Counted from the first letter of the stretch, positions 49,541-58,754 are shown. The stretch is 64,000 nt of DNA from Chryseobacterium sp. JJR-5R (GCF_034047335.1 NZ_CP139137.1:2294001-2358000), one strand, 5' to 3'. Notes: generated from the letters alone by a model not told the origin. Numbers and translations: made by a program.

Positions 49541-50053
49541 TTAAGCTATTATTAAAATTTCTTTTCTCATATCATCCAGGGTTGCTGAAATATAATCATC
49601 ACCGTTCATATAATTCATGATAAAAATGGTTTTAAATTCATCAAGATCAGCATTCCCGTTAATCTCTTCATACGTTTTATGAAGCAGGCCCAGTACCGCA
49701 TTTTTTGAATCGACAATATTGTTCCACGAGCTTTTTGTTACATAAAGCTGTTGCGAAGAATTGTATTCAAACTCTTCGTTTACGGATTTTTCGGTAAGAA
49801 ATATAAATTCGTGAACGGCCAGTTCCTTGTCAAAGCGCTGAATAAGGTTTGAAGGCTTAATCCTTTCCAGAAAAAGGATCATTCTTTCGTAGGACTGGCT
49901 CTTGTTTCCTGAATTTGACTTTACGGAAAGAAGTTTTATTTCCTGCTCCTTCAGCCTGATATAGGTAAATACAAATTGCCTGAGCAAAACCAGAAAAGGG
50001 ATTGCAATAATCAATGCAAAAGCATACGGCAGATATCCTGAAAAATTTGTCAT
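49541..50053 (-). CDS. Small membrane-anchored protein of unknown function
   Basis: 170 residues. One N-terminal membrane helix (about residues 8-28), then a charged cytoplasmic-looking helical domain (RLKEQEIKLLSVKS, SYERMILFLERIKPSNLIQRF). No family is recognised. ATG 50053 is chosen from the -7 box at 50066-50073; the longer TTG start at 50068 would overlap that box. It stands 24 bases upstream of ppa. Confidence 0.6.
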   Translation of the reverse strand: MTNFSGYLPYAFALIIAIPFLVLLRQFVFTYIRLKEQEIKLLSVKSNSGNKSQSYERMILFLERIKPSNLIQRFDKELAVHEFIFLTEKSVNEEFEYNSSQQLYVTKSSWNNIVDSKNAVLGLLHKTYEEINGNADLDEFKTIFIMNYMNGDDYISATLDDMRKEILIIA

Positions 50054-50065
50054 AATTTGAGCTAG

Positions 50066-50073
50066 CAAAATTA
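50066..50073 (-). promoter_or_regulatory. -7 box of the small membrane protein gene (TAATTTTG)
   Basis: The minus strand reads TAATTTTG, an exact TAnnTTTG match ending 12 bases before ATG 50053, probably also serving ppa. Confidence 0.5.
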
Positions 50074-50288
50074 CTGATAATTTCTGAATTTATTATTGAA
50101 AATATTTCCAGGTATCTTTATTCTTGTTTTCAAATTATATTTCTCCGGATTTTATACTGATGTATCAAATAACTGAATTTTATACATTTCAATACATCAG
50201 ACATTTTGCTAAAAAAAATAATATAAAAAGAACCCGCCCATTAAAATATATCACTACCTTTAGAAAACATAAAAATTATATTTTAACC

Positions 50289-51089
50289 ATGAAAAAAACA
50301 GTCCTTTTATTAGCTACAGCAGCTGCGTCCTTTTTGCATGCCCAACAGTCCTGGAATCTGACAGGAAATTCCGGGACATCTCCGACAACAAATTATCTTG
50401 GAACTTCAGACAGTCAGGATTTGGTATTAAAGACAAATAATCTTGAAAGAATAAGGATCAGTTCAACAGGCAATATTGGTATAGGCATGAATCCTGATCC
50501 TAATATTGCTTTCAGAACATATGGGCGAAGCCAGTTTTCATCCGACACTGACAGTGATACTTTTACCGTTAGAAATTCAGGTACTAATGTTGATAGCGGT
50601 TCTTCTTTAGTCTGGCTGAATTACACCCAATATCAGCCAAATAATCCGGGAGTCTTAGATGTCAGCGGACCTACAGCACCAGGAAATTGGGAGTCTACCT
50701 TTTCATTAAAAGCAAACGGAAAATTACTTATCGGAAATTATGGCCAATATCCTAATTGTTCAGACTGTAATGATTACAGGGTCTTTATAAAAAACGGGAT
50801 CAGAACTGAAAAGGTAAAAGTAGATATCGCTGCAAATAACGGATGGGCAGACTATGTTTTTGAAAAAAACTATAATCTGATGCCTTTACATGAGCTTGAA
50901 AAATTCATCACTGAAAATAAGCACTTACCGGAAGTACCGACAACGGATGAAGCCATAGAAAATGGAATCGAACTGAAAGAAATGAACATCCTTCTTTTAA
51001 AGAAAGTAGAAGAATTAACATTATATGTAATTCAGCAGCAAAAAGAAATCCAGGGACTTAAAAATAAAGTATATCAAAATGAAAAGTAA
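50289..51089 (+). CDS. Secreted protein with tail-fibre-like C-terminal domain
   Basis: 266 residues. Signal peptide (VLLLATAAASFLHA, then Q), a Gly/Thr/Asn-rich middle with NIGIGMNPDPNIAF, and the Bacteroidota-typical C-terminus (VFEKNYNLMPLHELEKFITE, HLPEVPTTDEAIENGIELKE, then coiled coil to QKEIQGLKNKV), which resembles the end domain of tail-fibre-like or cell-surface proteins in this phylum. The next gene starts inside its last codons (11-base overlap), so a secreted protease is coupled to it. ATG 50289 was chosen for the signal peptide; a TACCTTTA element (7 of 8 to TAnnTTTG) lies about 26 bases upstream. Confidence 0.7.
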   Translation: MKKTVLLLATAAASFLHAQQSWNLTGNSGTSPTTNYLGTSDSQDLVLKTNNLERIRISSTGNIGIGMNPDPNIAFRTYGRSQFSSDTDSDTFTVRNSGTNVDSGSSLVWLNYTQYQPNNPGVLDVSGPTAPGNWESTFSLKANGKLLIGNYGQYPNCSDCNDYRVFIKNGIRTEKVKVDIAANNGWADYVFEKNYNLMPLHELEKFITENKHLPEVPTTDEAIENGIELKEMNILLLKKVEELTLYVIQQQKEIQGLKNKVYQNEK

Positions 51090-52893
51090 AATACTCCCGT
51101 TGGTATTGTTGGCAGGTTTTTTTTCATATGCTCAGAACAAACTTTATTACGTTCAGGTTTCCAATGAAAGCAGTGCCCCAAAAATAACTGACATTAATGG
51201 CAAGATTGCCATAATGCATTCTGATGAGCGGATTACGAGAGTTTTTTCAAAATATGATGTGCATACATTTGAAAAAGCATTTCCGACCACCCGGACCCCT
51301 TATCTGCAAAACATATATTTACTGGAAGCCGGTAAAGAAGGAATTGCAGAAGAGCTGAAAAACTATGCGGGATATTTTCCTTTAGTTGAAGAGACATTCA
51401 GGCCTGGCCTGCTGTATATTCCGAATGACTATAATTTCCCTTCAGGAAGTTCAAACCCGATAAAAAGCCTGGAACTGATCAATGTAAAAGAAGCCTGGGA
51501 TTATACACACGGAGATCCGAACTTCAAGATAGGTATAAGCGATACACCCATCAGAACAACTCATGAAGATCTGTCCGGGAAAGTTACCAGCCTTACAACG
51601 ACTTCCATGGTTCCGGATTTTCACGGAACTGCTGTTTCCAGCCAGGCTGCCGCAAATACGGATAATAATAGAGGAATTCCGGGCACAGGTTTCAACTCCA
51701 GTATTTTATTTAAATATATGAACGACGGCAGTTTAATGAATACGCTGTTGGTTTTATCACAGAACGGAGCCAGAGTAGTGAATGCGAGCTGGTACAACTC
51801 ATGCAGCTACAGCGCAATAGATCAGCTTGTAATTGACGAAATACATGATAACGGCACCGTAATTATTGTGGCTGCAGGCAATGGCGGAACTTGCGGCGGG
51901 CCGGATAATTATGTTTATCCTGCAAGTTACAATAATGTCATCAGTGTTTCCACTGTCGGCTATTTTGATGTAGGGTATACTTATAACAATATTCCGTATT
52001 CTTGGCAGGACCGTGTCGAAGAAATAATCGGAAATCCGAATACCACCCATCAACATAATGATATGGTCGATTTAAGGGCACCCGGGATCAATGTTTTAGG
52101 AGCATTAGCTGACAGTGACAGTTCCTATGGAGGCGCTTGGGGAACTTCAATAGCGGCACCTCAGATAGCCGGTGTAGTGGCCCTTTTGTTTTCAGTAAAC
52201 AGTTGTTTGAATCCTGACGAAGTAGAAACCATTTTAAAACTCACATCAGCCAATTTAGACAATATTCCTGAAAACCAGCCTTATGTGGGAAAATTAGGTG
52301 CCGGAAGAATCGATGCCGGAAAAGCTACAAAAATAGCCTGGCAGATGAATCCTGCGAACGGCGGAGAAGTTTTGATAAAAGATAGAAGTTTCAGCAAGTG
52401 GGATTTTGAACTTACAAATTCTGCAGAATTTATAAGAATTCAAAATGAAAGCTTCACACAGAATGCCAATGTCAGATTCAAAGCTAAAAAAAGCATAACC
52501 TTAGATACGAATACGGTATTGGAGCCGGGGACAGGCAGCAGCCATTATCTGTACATCGATGATACAAACAGCTGTTATGCTTTTAGTCCGCGTCCCGGTA
52601 AATCTGAAGATTTGGCTAAAAAAACAGCAAAAATTACTGAAGTGACTCGTGATGACATTACTCTTTATCCGATTCCCGCTAAAGATAATCTATTCGTTAA
52701 AACGAATAAAGAATTAAAGAACAGCACAGTTAAAATCTTTGATATGAGCAACAGACTGGTATTTGAAAAAACCATGTCAATAAACAATACAGCTTCAATA
52801 GATATTTCACTCCTGCTGAAAGGGGTTTATTTTATTGATATTACAGACAGCAATTCTAAATCACATTACGCTAAAAAGTTTATCAAGCAATAA
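51079..52893 (+). CDS. Subtilisin-like serine protease secreted by T9SS (S8 family)
   Basis: 604 residues. Signal peptide (LVLLAGFFSYA, then Q), propeptide-like region to about 110, then the S8 catalytic triad: Asp155 (GISDTPIR), His182 (DFHGTAVSSQ), Ser357 (GTSIAAPQIAG), with oxyanion Asn268 (AAGNGG). A 75-residue C-terminal domain (LYPIPAKDNLFVKTN, KIFDMSNRLVFE, LLKGVYFIDI, KKFIKQ) is a type A T9SS sorting domain. It would cross the outer membrane through the T9SS that includes PorQ. It overlaps the upstream secreted-protein gene by 11 bases and ends in a terminator. Confidence 0.9.
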   Translation: MKSKILPLVLLAGFFSYAQNKLYYVQVSNESSAPKITDINGKIAIMHSDERITRVFSKYDVHTFEKAFPTTRTPYLQNIYLLEAGKEGIAEELKNYAGYFPLVEETFRPGLLYIPNDYNFPSGSSNPIKSLELINVKEAWDYTHGDPNFKIGISDTPIRTTHEDLSGKVTSLTTTSMVPDFHGTAVSSQAAANTDNNRGIPGTGFNSSILFKYMNDGSLMNTLLVLSQNGARVVNASWYNSCSYSAIDQLVIDEIHDNGTVIIVAAGNGGTCGGPDNYVYPASYNNVISVSTVGYFDVGYTYNNIPYSWQDRVEEIIGNPNTTHQHNDMVDLRAPGINVLGALADSDSSYGGAWGTSIAAPQIAGVVALLFSVNSCLNPDEVETILKLTSANLDNIPENQPYVGKLGAGRIDAGKATKIAWQMNPANGGEVLIKDRSFSKWDFELTNSAEFIRIQNESFTQNANVRFKAKKSITLDTNTVLEPGTGSSHYLYIDDTNSCYAFSPRPGKSEDLAKKTAKITEVTRDDITLYPIPAKDNLFVKTNKELKNSTVKIFDMSNRLVFEKTMSINNTASIDISLLLKGVYFIDITDSNSKSHYAKKFIKQ

Positions 52894-52905
52894 GGTATTT
52901 CATAT

Positions 52906-52938
52906 AAAGATCGCTTCATAATCTGGAGCGATCTTATT
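52906..52938. terminator. Hairpin between the subtilase and GNAT-like genes
   Basis: Stem AAGATCGCT (52907-52915) / AGCGATCTT (52927-52935) with an 11-base loop, between convergent genes. Confidence 0.7.
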
Positions 52939-52948
52939 TAAAAATCTT

Positions 52949-53815
52949 TTAAAAAAATTTCTTCAGCGTCTTATTTTCATAATAAGCATATTCCTGAAGT
53001 TCTCCGCCAAAACTTTTAAAAAAGACTTCTATCCCGCGGATATTGCTTCCCATGAAATTGAATTGCTTTTCATGAATGTAAAGGCTTAAAATTTTATCGA
53101 TCAGAAAAGAAGGTCCGTTTTCATTTCTGTATGTTTCATCATTGATGAGGCCCAGCAGCGAGAGTTGATTATTTTCCGAAATCAAAACGGCAACGTTTAT
53201 CAGTTCTTCTTCCAGGTAAGCAGCACAAAGCTTTAAGGTATTGTTCTGCCGGAGAAAATTCATATAGTTTCTAAATCCGTTAATGTCGGTTTCTTTAGTA
53301 ATCCCTTTAAAATTATTTTCAATAAAATTAATATGTTCAGAATTTAATTCAATCTGCCTGTATTGAAGATGCTGTGCGCATTTTACTGTGGATTTTCTTC
53401 CTTTAAAATATTTTGTCCTTCTTAAAGTCGGGTAATCTGACACAGGAATAATATAGTTTTTCTTTAATATCAATTTTTCTGATAACGAATTGAGATGATT
53501 GAAAGAATACGAAAACACTTTGTATTTTCTTTTTAAAAACTTTAAAAACTGATCATTAATTTCTACATTATCCTTTTGTGAAAAAACGCCTAACTGCTGA
53601 CAAAAAAGAGGCATAATCACAAAAGTGATTCCAAATTTTTTTCTCAAAGGAACGGGTAAAACTGCTTCATAATCACCATACATCAGAATTTCCCAGTTTC
53701 CTGAAAGCTGGTCCAGAACTTCTTTCTTTGCATACCAATTCCGCTGTTCAGAATTTCCCAGGCACTGCGTATATTTGTCAAAATCAATTTCATTGTATTT
53801 CAATCTTCTCATCAT
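52949..53815 (-). CDS. FemAB/GNAT-like protein, second of two in the window
   Basis: 288 residues. The N-terminal half carries MYGDYEAVLPVPLRKKFGI-type strands, the C-terminal half an acyltransferase-like LCAAYLEEELINVAVLISENNQLSLLGLINDET and FNFMGSNIRGIEVFFKSFGGE. This is the same general arrangement as the protein at 18220-19254, but I see no obvious sequence identity. Its start overlaps the radC stop by four bases (ATGA), which is strong coupling. The acceptor is unknown; cell envelope modification is a guess. Confidence 0.55.
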   Translation of the reverse strand: MMRRLKYNEIDFDKYTQCLGNSEQRNWYAKKEVLDQLSGNWEILMYGDYEAVLPVPLRKKFGITFVIMPLFCQQLGVFSQKDNVEINDQFLKFLKRKYKVFSYSFNHLNSLSEKLILKKNYIIPVSDYPTLRRTKYFKGRKSTVKCAQHLQYRQIELNSEHINFIENNFKGITKETDINGFRNYMNFLRQNNTLKLCAAYLEEELINVAVLISENNQLSLLGLINDETYRNENGPSFLIDKILSLYIHEKQFNFMGSNIRGIEVFFKSFGGELQEYAYYENKTLKKFF

Positions 53816-54489
53816 AATATGCCGTCATCTGAAAAACTGAAGTAAGAATTTTGGGTAATAATCAGGTGGTCCAGAAGCTGGATGCCCAGTATTTTCCCGG
53901 CCTCTTTTATCTTTTGTGTAATATCCATATCTTCCCGGCTCGGTTTTAAATTTCCTGAAGGATGGTTGTGCGCAACAATAATACCTGTTGAAAAATGATC
54001 CAAAGCCGTTTTAAATAAAACCCTGACATCGACAATCGACTGGCTGATTCCGCCTTCAGTCAGTTTAGCCGTATGAATGATCTTGTTTCTCTGATTAAGA
54101 AAGATGGCCCAGAATTCTTCTGTGCGCAGATCCGCCATCTGGTTTTTGAAAATCTGATAGGCATCATTGCTGCCGGAAATCACTTTGATCTCCGAAATTT
54201 CCTGCCTGGCCCTTCTTCTGCCAATTTCCAGTGCTGTTGCAATAGAAATGGCCTTTACCTGTCCCACGCCTTTAAATTTCATAAGGTCCTGGATTGAGAG
54301 CAGGCTCAGCAGGTGCCAGTCATTATCAACCGAAGCCAGTATTTTCTGGCCCAGCTCCACTGCCGTTTCATCCCTATTGCCGCTTCCCATAATAATGGCC
54401 AGCAGCTCGGAATCAGATAGCGAATTTTTACCTTTCTGTAAAAATTTTTCGCGGGGACGGTCGTCTTCAGCTAAGAATTTTATAGACAT
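53812..54489 (-). CDS. radC: RadC-family JAB-domain protein
   Basis: 225 residues. An N-terminal helix-hairpin-helix-like region (SIQDLMKFKGVGQVKAISIA, residues about 62-82) and a C-terminal JAB/MPN-like domain with the metal motif VAHNHPSGNLKPSREDMDIT (HxHPSGxxxPSxxD). The RadC name is historical; its repair role is not established and the family is often linked to mobile DNA or toxin loci. It is coupled by overlap to the GNAT-like gene downstream. Confidence 0.9.
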   Translation of the reverse strand: MSIKFLAEDDRPREKFLQKGKNSLSDSELLAIIMGSGNRDETAVELGQKILASVDNDWHLLSLLSIQDLMKFKGVGQVKAISIATALEIGRRRARQEISEIKVISGSNDAYQIFKNQMADLRTEEFWAIFLNQRNKIIHTAKLTEGGISQSIVDVRVLFKTALDHFSTGIIVAHNHPSGNLKPSREDMDITQKIKEAGKILGIQLLDHLIITQNSYFSFSDDGIL

Positions 54490-54495
54490 AATTAA

Positions 54496-54627
54496 TTATT
54501 CAAAACCTTTCATTTGCGGAGAAATTTTAAACGTCATTTCACCTGTTTCTTTCATATTCAAGGACTTTTTGCCTGAAACTAATAATCCTGTTTTCCTATC
54601 CAGTACATATGCTCCGATAATTTCCTG
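54496..54627 (-). pseudogene. 3' fragment of an unrecognised gene joined to the L,D-transpeptidase remnant
   Basis: In a different frame from the transpeptidase, about 42 codons stay open from 54624 to a TAA at 54496-54498 and give a well-formed protein tail (GAYVLDRKTGLLVSGKKS, then MTFKISPQMKGFE). No start codon is available. It reads like the C-terminus of another exported protein, left after a deletion or recombination fused it to the transpeptidase 5' part. Confidence 0.45.
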
Positions 54628-55037
54628 GCATTGTTGTTGGTTTCATCCAGGCCTTCCAGACGGTAAGCTTTACCGAATTTCCCGGAATAGCTTTCCCTGA
54701 TCTCATATTTGCCTAAAGACGACTGATGGGAACCGTCTGTATTGCTAAACTTTAAAAGTCCCGACTTTCCGACAACAGAACCTTCCCCGTGTGCGACAAT
54801 CGCTTTTTGTAAAACTTTATCATTCCTGAGATCATACACAAAATACCGGTACTTCCCGGAATGGATCTTGAAATTGATGAAAACCGCAAGGTCCTGATGA
54901 TAATTTTTTCCTTTGATGAAATTTCTGATCTCAGAAATTTTTGATTTGGGCAGATATTTTTCGGCAGCAGATGATGGCTGAAATTCAATTGCTGAATAGG
55001 AACCCAGCATAATCAATAAAAAAATAAGGTGTTTCAT
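54579..55037 (-). pseudogene. Truncated murein L,D-transpeptidase (YkuD_2-like)
   Basis: 152 codons. Signal peptide then a good match to the N-terminal two thirds of the L,D-transpeptidase catalytic-domain family of Bacteroidota (KYRYFVYDLRNDKVL, VAHGEGS, GLLKFSNTDGSHQSSLGKYEI, FGKAYRLEGLDETNNNAR). The frame then goes into unrelated residues (KLSEHMYWIGKQDY) and stops. The expected distal part with the catalytic His and Cys (SxGCP-type motif) is missing, so it cannot be active. The break lies near 54624-54628, where another reading frame begins. Confidence 0.7.
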
Positions 55038-55055
55038 CTGTGCTTTACGAGGATT

Positions 55056-55724
55056 TTATTCGATAATCAATCCGTCTTTCATCACCAACTTCCTGTCGGT
55101 AATTTCTGCAAGGTTGGGATTATGGGTTACAATCACAAATGTCTGGTTGTACTTGTCTCTCAGGTCAAAAAAAAGTCGATGGAGGTCATCTGCATTTTTT
55201 GAATCCAAGTTACCGGTAGGCTCATCGGCAAAAATAATTTTAGGGGAATTGATCAGAGCCCTTGCTACGGCCACCCTCTGTGCTTCACCACCCGAAAGCT
55301 GGTTGGGCTTATGGTGCAGCCTCTGTTCAATTTTCAGGTCTTCAAATAAAGCATAAGCCTTTTCAACCGCTTCTTTTTCATTAGCACCGGCAATCTTAGT
55401 CGGGAGCAGGACGTTTTCCAGAGCCGTAAATTCAGGAAGCAGCTGATGGAACTGAAATACAAACCCGATGTTCTGGTTTCTGAACTTAGAAAGCTGCTTA
55501 TCATTCATATTGATAAAAGACTCCTGCGCAATGGATATTTCAGTACCGAATTTGTTTGAATGGGAAGGCTGGTCCAGTGTTCCCAGGATCTGCAGCAACG
55601 TAGATTTCCCGGCTCCGGATTCTCCCACAATAGATACCACTTCACCCATTTTGATATGAATATCAACGCCCTTCAATACTTCTAAATTCCCATAAAATTT
55701 ATGGATATTCCTTGCTTTAATCAT
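55056..55724 (-). CDS. lolD: ABC transporter ATPase, LolD type
   Basis: 222 residues. Walker [11 protein letters not shown]-loop [16 protein letters not shown] (the LolD/MacB pattern), signature [15 protein letters not shown], Walker [14 protein letters not shown]-loop VTHNPNLA. LolD energises LolCE, which releases lipoproteins from the inner membrane to LolA; no LolC or LolE gene is adjacent. A TATTTTTG box sits five bases from the ATG, so the mRNA may be leaderless. The truncated L,D-transpeptidase lies 18 bases downstream, so the two may be cotranscribed. Confidence 0.85.
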   Translation of the reverse strand: MIKARNIHKFYGNLEVLKGVDIHIKMGEVVSIVGESGAGKSTLLQILGTLDQPSHSNKFGTEISIAQESFINMNDKQLSKFRNQNIGFVFQFHQLLPEFTALENVLLPTKIAGANEKEAVEKAYALFEDLKIEQRLHHKPNQLSGGEAQRVAVARALINSPKIIFADEPTGNLDSKNADDLHRLFFDLRDKYNQTFVIVTHNPNLAEITDRKLVMKDGLIIE

Positions 55725-55728
55725 AATT

Positions 55729-55761
55729 CAAAAATAGTAAATTGATTTTAAATAATGACAA
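55729..55761 (-). promoter_or_regulatory. lolD promoter (TTG-N22-TATTTTTG), near-leaderless
   Basis: On the minus strand TTG (55761-55759), a 22-base spacer and TATTTTTG (55736-55729). The box ends four bases before ATG 55724, so transcription would start at or inside the start codon. Confidence 0.5.
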
Positions 55762-55840
55762 TTTTAAAGCTAATAGTACATAAATCCGGGATTGGCTTCT
55801 CCAATTGTTTGTCGCCATAATATTATCCTTAGTTTACGTA

Positions 55841-55869
55841 AAAAAACCTCTCATAACTGAGAGGTTTTT
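55841..55869. terminator. Bidirectional terminator downstream of pdhC
   Basis: Stem AAACCTCTC / GAGAGGTTT with an ATAACT loop, with A and T tracts on each side. It ends the minus-strand pdh genes and stands upstream of lolD. Confidence 0.85.
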
Positions 55870-55894
55870 ATCTATATTTTAAAAACTTGGAAAT

Positions 55895-57517
55895 TTACAG
55901 CAACAGTGTTAAAGGACTTTCCAGATATGTTTTTAAAGTCTGTAAGAACTGAGCTCCTGTAGCACCGTCTACCACTCTGTGGTCACATGCTAAAGAAAGC
56001 TTCATGATATTTCCGACTACAATCTGTCCGTTTTTCACAACCGGCTTCTCGATAATGGCTCCTACTGAAAGGATGGCCGCGTTCGGCTGGTTGATGATGC
56101 TGGTGAACGTTTCAATCCCGAACATTCCCAGGTTGGAAACAGAGAAGGTGGAACCTTCCATTTCATTGGCTTTAAGGCCTTTGGATTTTGCTCTTCCTGC
56201 CATATCTTTTACCGCAGCAGAAATCTGCGTATAGTTCATCTGGTCTGTGTTCTTAAGCACAGGCACAACCAACCCGTCAGGAATAGCTACTGCTACGCCG
56301 ATGTTGATGTTTCCTCTGTGGATCACCTTGTCGCCTGCCCAGCTTGAATTCACCTGCGGATGTTTTCTCAATGCAACCGCCGTTGCCTTAATGATCATAT
56401 CATTGAAAGAAATTTTCGTATCCGGCAAAGAATTGATTTCTTTTCTGGCTTCTATGGCTTTATCCATATTGATCTCTACCATCAAATAGTAGTGAGGCGC
56501 AGAGAATTTGCTTTCAGAAAGACGCTTGGCAATGATATTTCTTACCTGTGAGTTCGGCGTTTCAGTATCTTCTCCCTGAACAAAGCTTACGGCTACCTGC
56601 GCTGCCGCAGATGATGATACCTGCGCCGGTTCAGAAGTTTGTTTCCCGGCTGAAGGCTGGTAGTTTTCAATATCTTTTTTAACGATTCTTCCATTTTCTC
56701 CGGAACCCTGAAGGTTATGGATATCCACTCCTTTATCCTCAGCCATTTTTTTAGCTAACGGAGAGATGGCTACCCGGTCAGAAGAAGAAGCATTTTCAGC
56801 CGGAGCGGCCTGTTCTTTCTCTTCTTTTGCCTCAGGCTTCTTTTCGGCCGGCTTTTCTGAAGACTGGCCGGCTGGTTTCGGAGCACCAACTCCTGAAACA
56901 TCCGTTCCTTCAGGCCCGATAATGGCCAATACGGAATCCACAGGAGCGGCACCGCCTTCTTCAACACCCTGCTTCAGCAATACGCCGTTAAACTCAGACT
57001 CAAAATCCTGAACGGCTTTATCGGTTTCGATTTCCGCAAGAAGGTCTCCTTCTTTCACGGTATCGCCTACGTTTTTGTGCCACTTAGCCACTTTACCTTC
57101 CGTCATGGTATCAGAAAGTCTCGGCATGGTAATCATTTCTACCCCTGCAGGAATTTCAGCATCGGTCTGCTCTACACTGGTAGCATTATTTTCTGTCTTT
57201 AATTCTTCTTCAGATTTTTTTTCTTCAGAATCATCAGCCTTAGGAGCCTCCCCGCCGGTTAACCCGGAAATATCTTCTCCTTCTTTACCGATAATCGCTA
57301 AAACAGAATCTACAGCAGCTGCACCGCCTTCTTCCACTCCTACATATAAAAGAGTACCTTCTATCTCAGATTCAAAATCCTGAACGGCTTTATCAGTTTC
57401 AATTTCAGCTAAGATATCTCCTTCTTTTACCTGATCTCCTATTTTTTTATGCCATTTTGCCACTTTCCCTTCTGTCATTGTATCAGAAAGGCGCGGCATT
57501 GTAATTACTTCTGCCAT
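55895..57517 (-). CDS. pdhC: Pyruvate dehydrogenase E2 (dihydrolipoamide acetyltransferase), two lipoyl domains
   Basis: 540 residues. Two lipoyl domains with lipoyl-Lys in ETDKAVQDFES (Lys43 and again near 171), Ala/Pro/Glu-rich linkers, an E1/E3-binding domain (RVAISPLAKKMAEDKG, SGENGRIVKKDIENY) near residues 240-290, and the catalytic core with HRVVDGATGAQFL near the C-terminus. It moves acetyl groups from E1 to CoA. pdhA lies upstream on the same strand; E1-beta and E3 are not here. A three-copy ATTTTCAA repeat (57587-57613) lies in the gap before it. Confidence 0.95.
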   Translation of the reverse strand: MAEVITMPRLSDTMTEGKVAKWHKKIGDQVKEGDILAEIETDKAVQDFESEIEGTLLYVGVEEGGAAAVDSVLAIIGKEGEDISGLTGGEAPKADDSEEKKSEEELKTENNATSVEQTDAEIPAGVEMITMPRLSDTMTEGKVAKWHKNVGDTVKEGDLLAEIETDKAVQDFESEFNGVLLKQGVEEGGAAPVDSVLAIIGPEGTDVSGVGAPKPAGQSSEKPAEKKPEAKEEKEQAAPAENASSSDRVAISPLAKKMAEDKGVDIHNLQGSGENGRIVKKDIENYQPSAGKQTSEPAQVSSSAAAQVAVSFVQGEDTETPNSQVRNIIAKRLSESKFSAPHYYLMVEINMDKAIEARKEINSLPDTKISFNDMIIKATAVALRKHPQVNSSWAGDKVIHRGNINIGVAVAIPDGLVVPVLKNTDQMNYTQISAAVKDMAGRAKSKGLKANEMEGSTFSVSNLGMFGIETFTSIINQPNAAILSVGAIIEKPVVKNGQIVVGNIMKLSLACDHRVVDGATGAQFLQTLKTYLESPLTLLL

Positions 57518-57586
57518 ATTTTTATTAATTTGAAAATTTGAGAATTTGTTAATCTGAAAATTAAAAAAGGATGTCTTTAAGATCTC

Positions 57587-57613
57587 ATTTTCAAATTTTC
57601 AAATTTTCAAATT
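57587..57613. repeat. 8-bp tandem repeat between pdhA and pdhC
   Basis: Three tandem copies of ATTTTCAA (57587-57610) followed by ATT, in the 109-base gap. A similar AT-rich TTTGAAAATTTG motif lies at 57530-57545. It may be unstable by slippage. Confidence 0.6.
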
Positions 57614-57626
57614 GACTCATTATCTT

Positions 57627-58628
57627 TTAGTTTTCTAATTTGTTTAAGAACGGATAATTTTCCTGAGCATATACATACTCGTAGATTTTTTCAGGATCCG
57701 GATACGGGGAATTTTCCATGAACTCAATGCACTCTTCAACAAAATCTCTTGATTTGCTGTCTGTTGCTTCCAGTTCTTCTTCGGTTGCCCAGTTGTTTGA
57801 TAAAATTCTTTGTTTGATCAGCTCAATCGGGTCATCGCTTTTATGGATCGACACTTCCTCTTTGGATCTGTAAGGCTCTGCGTCAGACATGGAATGCCCT
57901 CTGAAACGGTATGTTCTTGCCTCAATAAAAGTAGGCCCGTCTCCTCTTCTTGCTCTTTCAATAGCTTCGTAAGCTGCTTCGGCAACTTTTTCAGGATCCA
58001 TTGCATCTACCGCAAGACAAGGCATTTCATAGCCCAGACCTAATTTATAGATGTCTTCATGGTTGGCGGTTCTTTTTACAGAAGTCCCCATCGCATACTG
58101 GTTGTTTTCTACCACAAATACCACAGGCAATTTCCAATTCATCGCCATGTTAAACGTTTCATGCAGTGAACCCTGTCTTGCAGCCCCGTCCCCGAAAAAA
58201 CAGATATTCACCGCTTTTCTGTCGAAATACTGGTCTGCAAAGGCAATACCTGCACCTAAAGGAATCTGTCCTCCCACAATACCATGACCACCGTAAAATC
58301 TGTGTTCTTTGCTGAAAATGTGCATAGATCCGCCCATACCTCCGGAGGTGCCCGTGGCTTTTCCGCAAAGTTCTGCCATGATTCTTTTAGGATCTACTCC
58401 CATAGCCATAGGATGGATGTGGCACCTGTAGGCAGTAATCATACTGTCTTTAGTTAAATCCATTGCATGGGTAAAACCTGCAGGAATAGCTTCCTGACCG
58501 TTGTACAAATGTAAAAAACCTCTGATTTTTTGTTTTAGATAAAGAGAACGGCATTTGTCTTCAAACCTTCTCCACATTGTCATATCTTCATACCACTTCA
58601 GGTATACCTCTTTAGAAAATTCTTTCAT
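57627..58628 (-). CDS. pdhA: Pyruvate dehydrogenase E1 component, alpha subunit
   Basis: 333 residues. TPP-binding signature FFGDGAARQGSLHETFNMAMNWKLPVVFVVENN near residues 145-180, GSMHIFSKEHRFYGGHGIVGGQIPLGAG near 100-127, and the phosphorylation-loop-like EARTYRFRGHSMSDAEPYRSKEE near 243-265. It decarboxylates pyruvate with the beta subunit, which is not in this window. It probably shares a transcript with pdhC through a 109-base gap. A -7 box lies at 58667-58674. Confidence 0.95.
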   Translation of the reverse strand: MKEFSKEVYLKWYEDMTMWRRFEDKCRSLYLKQKIRGFLHLYNGQEAIPAGFTHAMDLTKDSMITAYRCHIHPMAMGVDPKRIMAELCGKATGTSGGMGGSMHIFSKEHRFYGGHGIVGGQIPLGAGIAFADQYFDRKAVNICFFGDGAARQGSLHETFNMAMNWKLPVVFVVENNQYAMGTSVKRTANHEDIYKLGLGYEMPCLAVDAMDPEKVAEAAYEAIERARRGDGPTFIEARTYRFRGHSMSDAEPYRSKEEVSIHKSDDPIELIKQRILSNNWATEEELEATDSKSRDFVEECIEFMENSPYPDPEKIYEYVYAQENYPFLNKLEN

Positions 58629-58666
58629 GTGCTAGCCTTTGCTTATTTATATATGAAATAGTTAAG

Positions 58667-58674
58667 CAAAATTA
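58667..58674 (-). promoter_or_regulatory. -7 box of pdhA (TAATTTTG)
   Basis: The minus strand reads TAATTTTG, an exact TAnnTTTG match, 38 bases upstream of ATG 58628. Confidence 0.5.
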
Positions 58675-58754
58675 TAAAAAAAACTTTGTTTTTATTGTAT
58701 TTACACCCATTGTTTTTTACTTATAATATTATATTTACAGGATCAAACTTAGTT

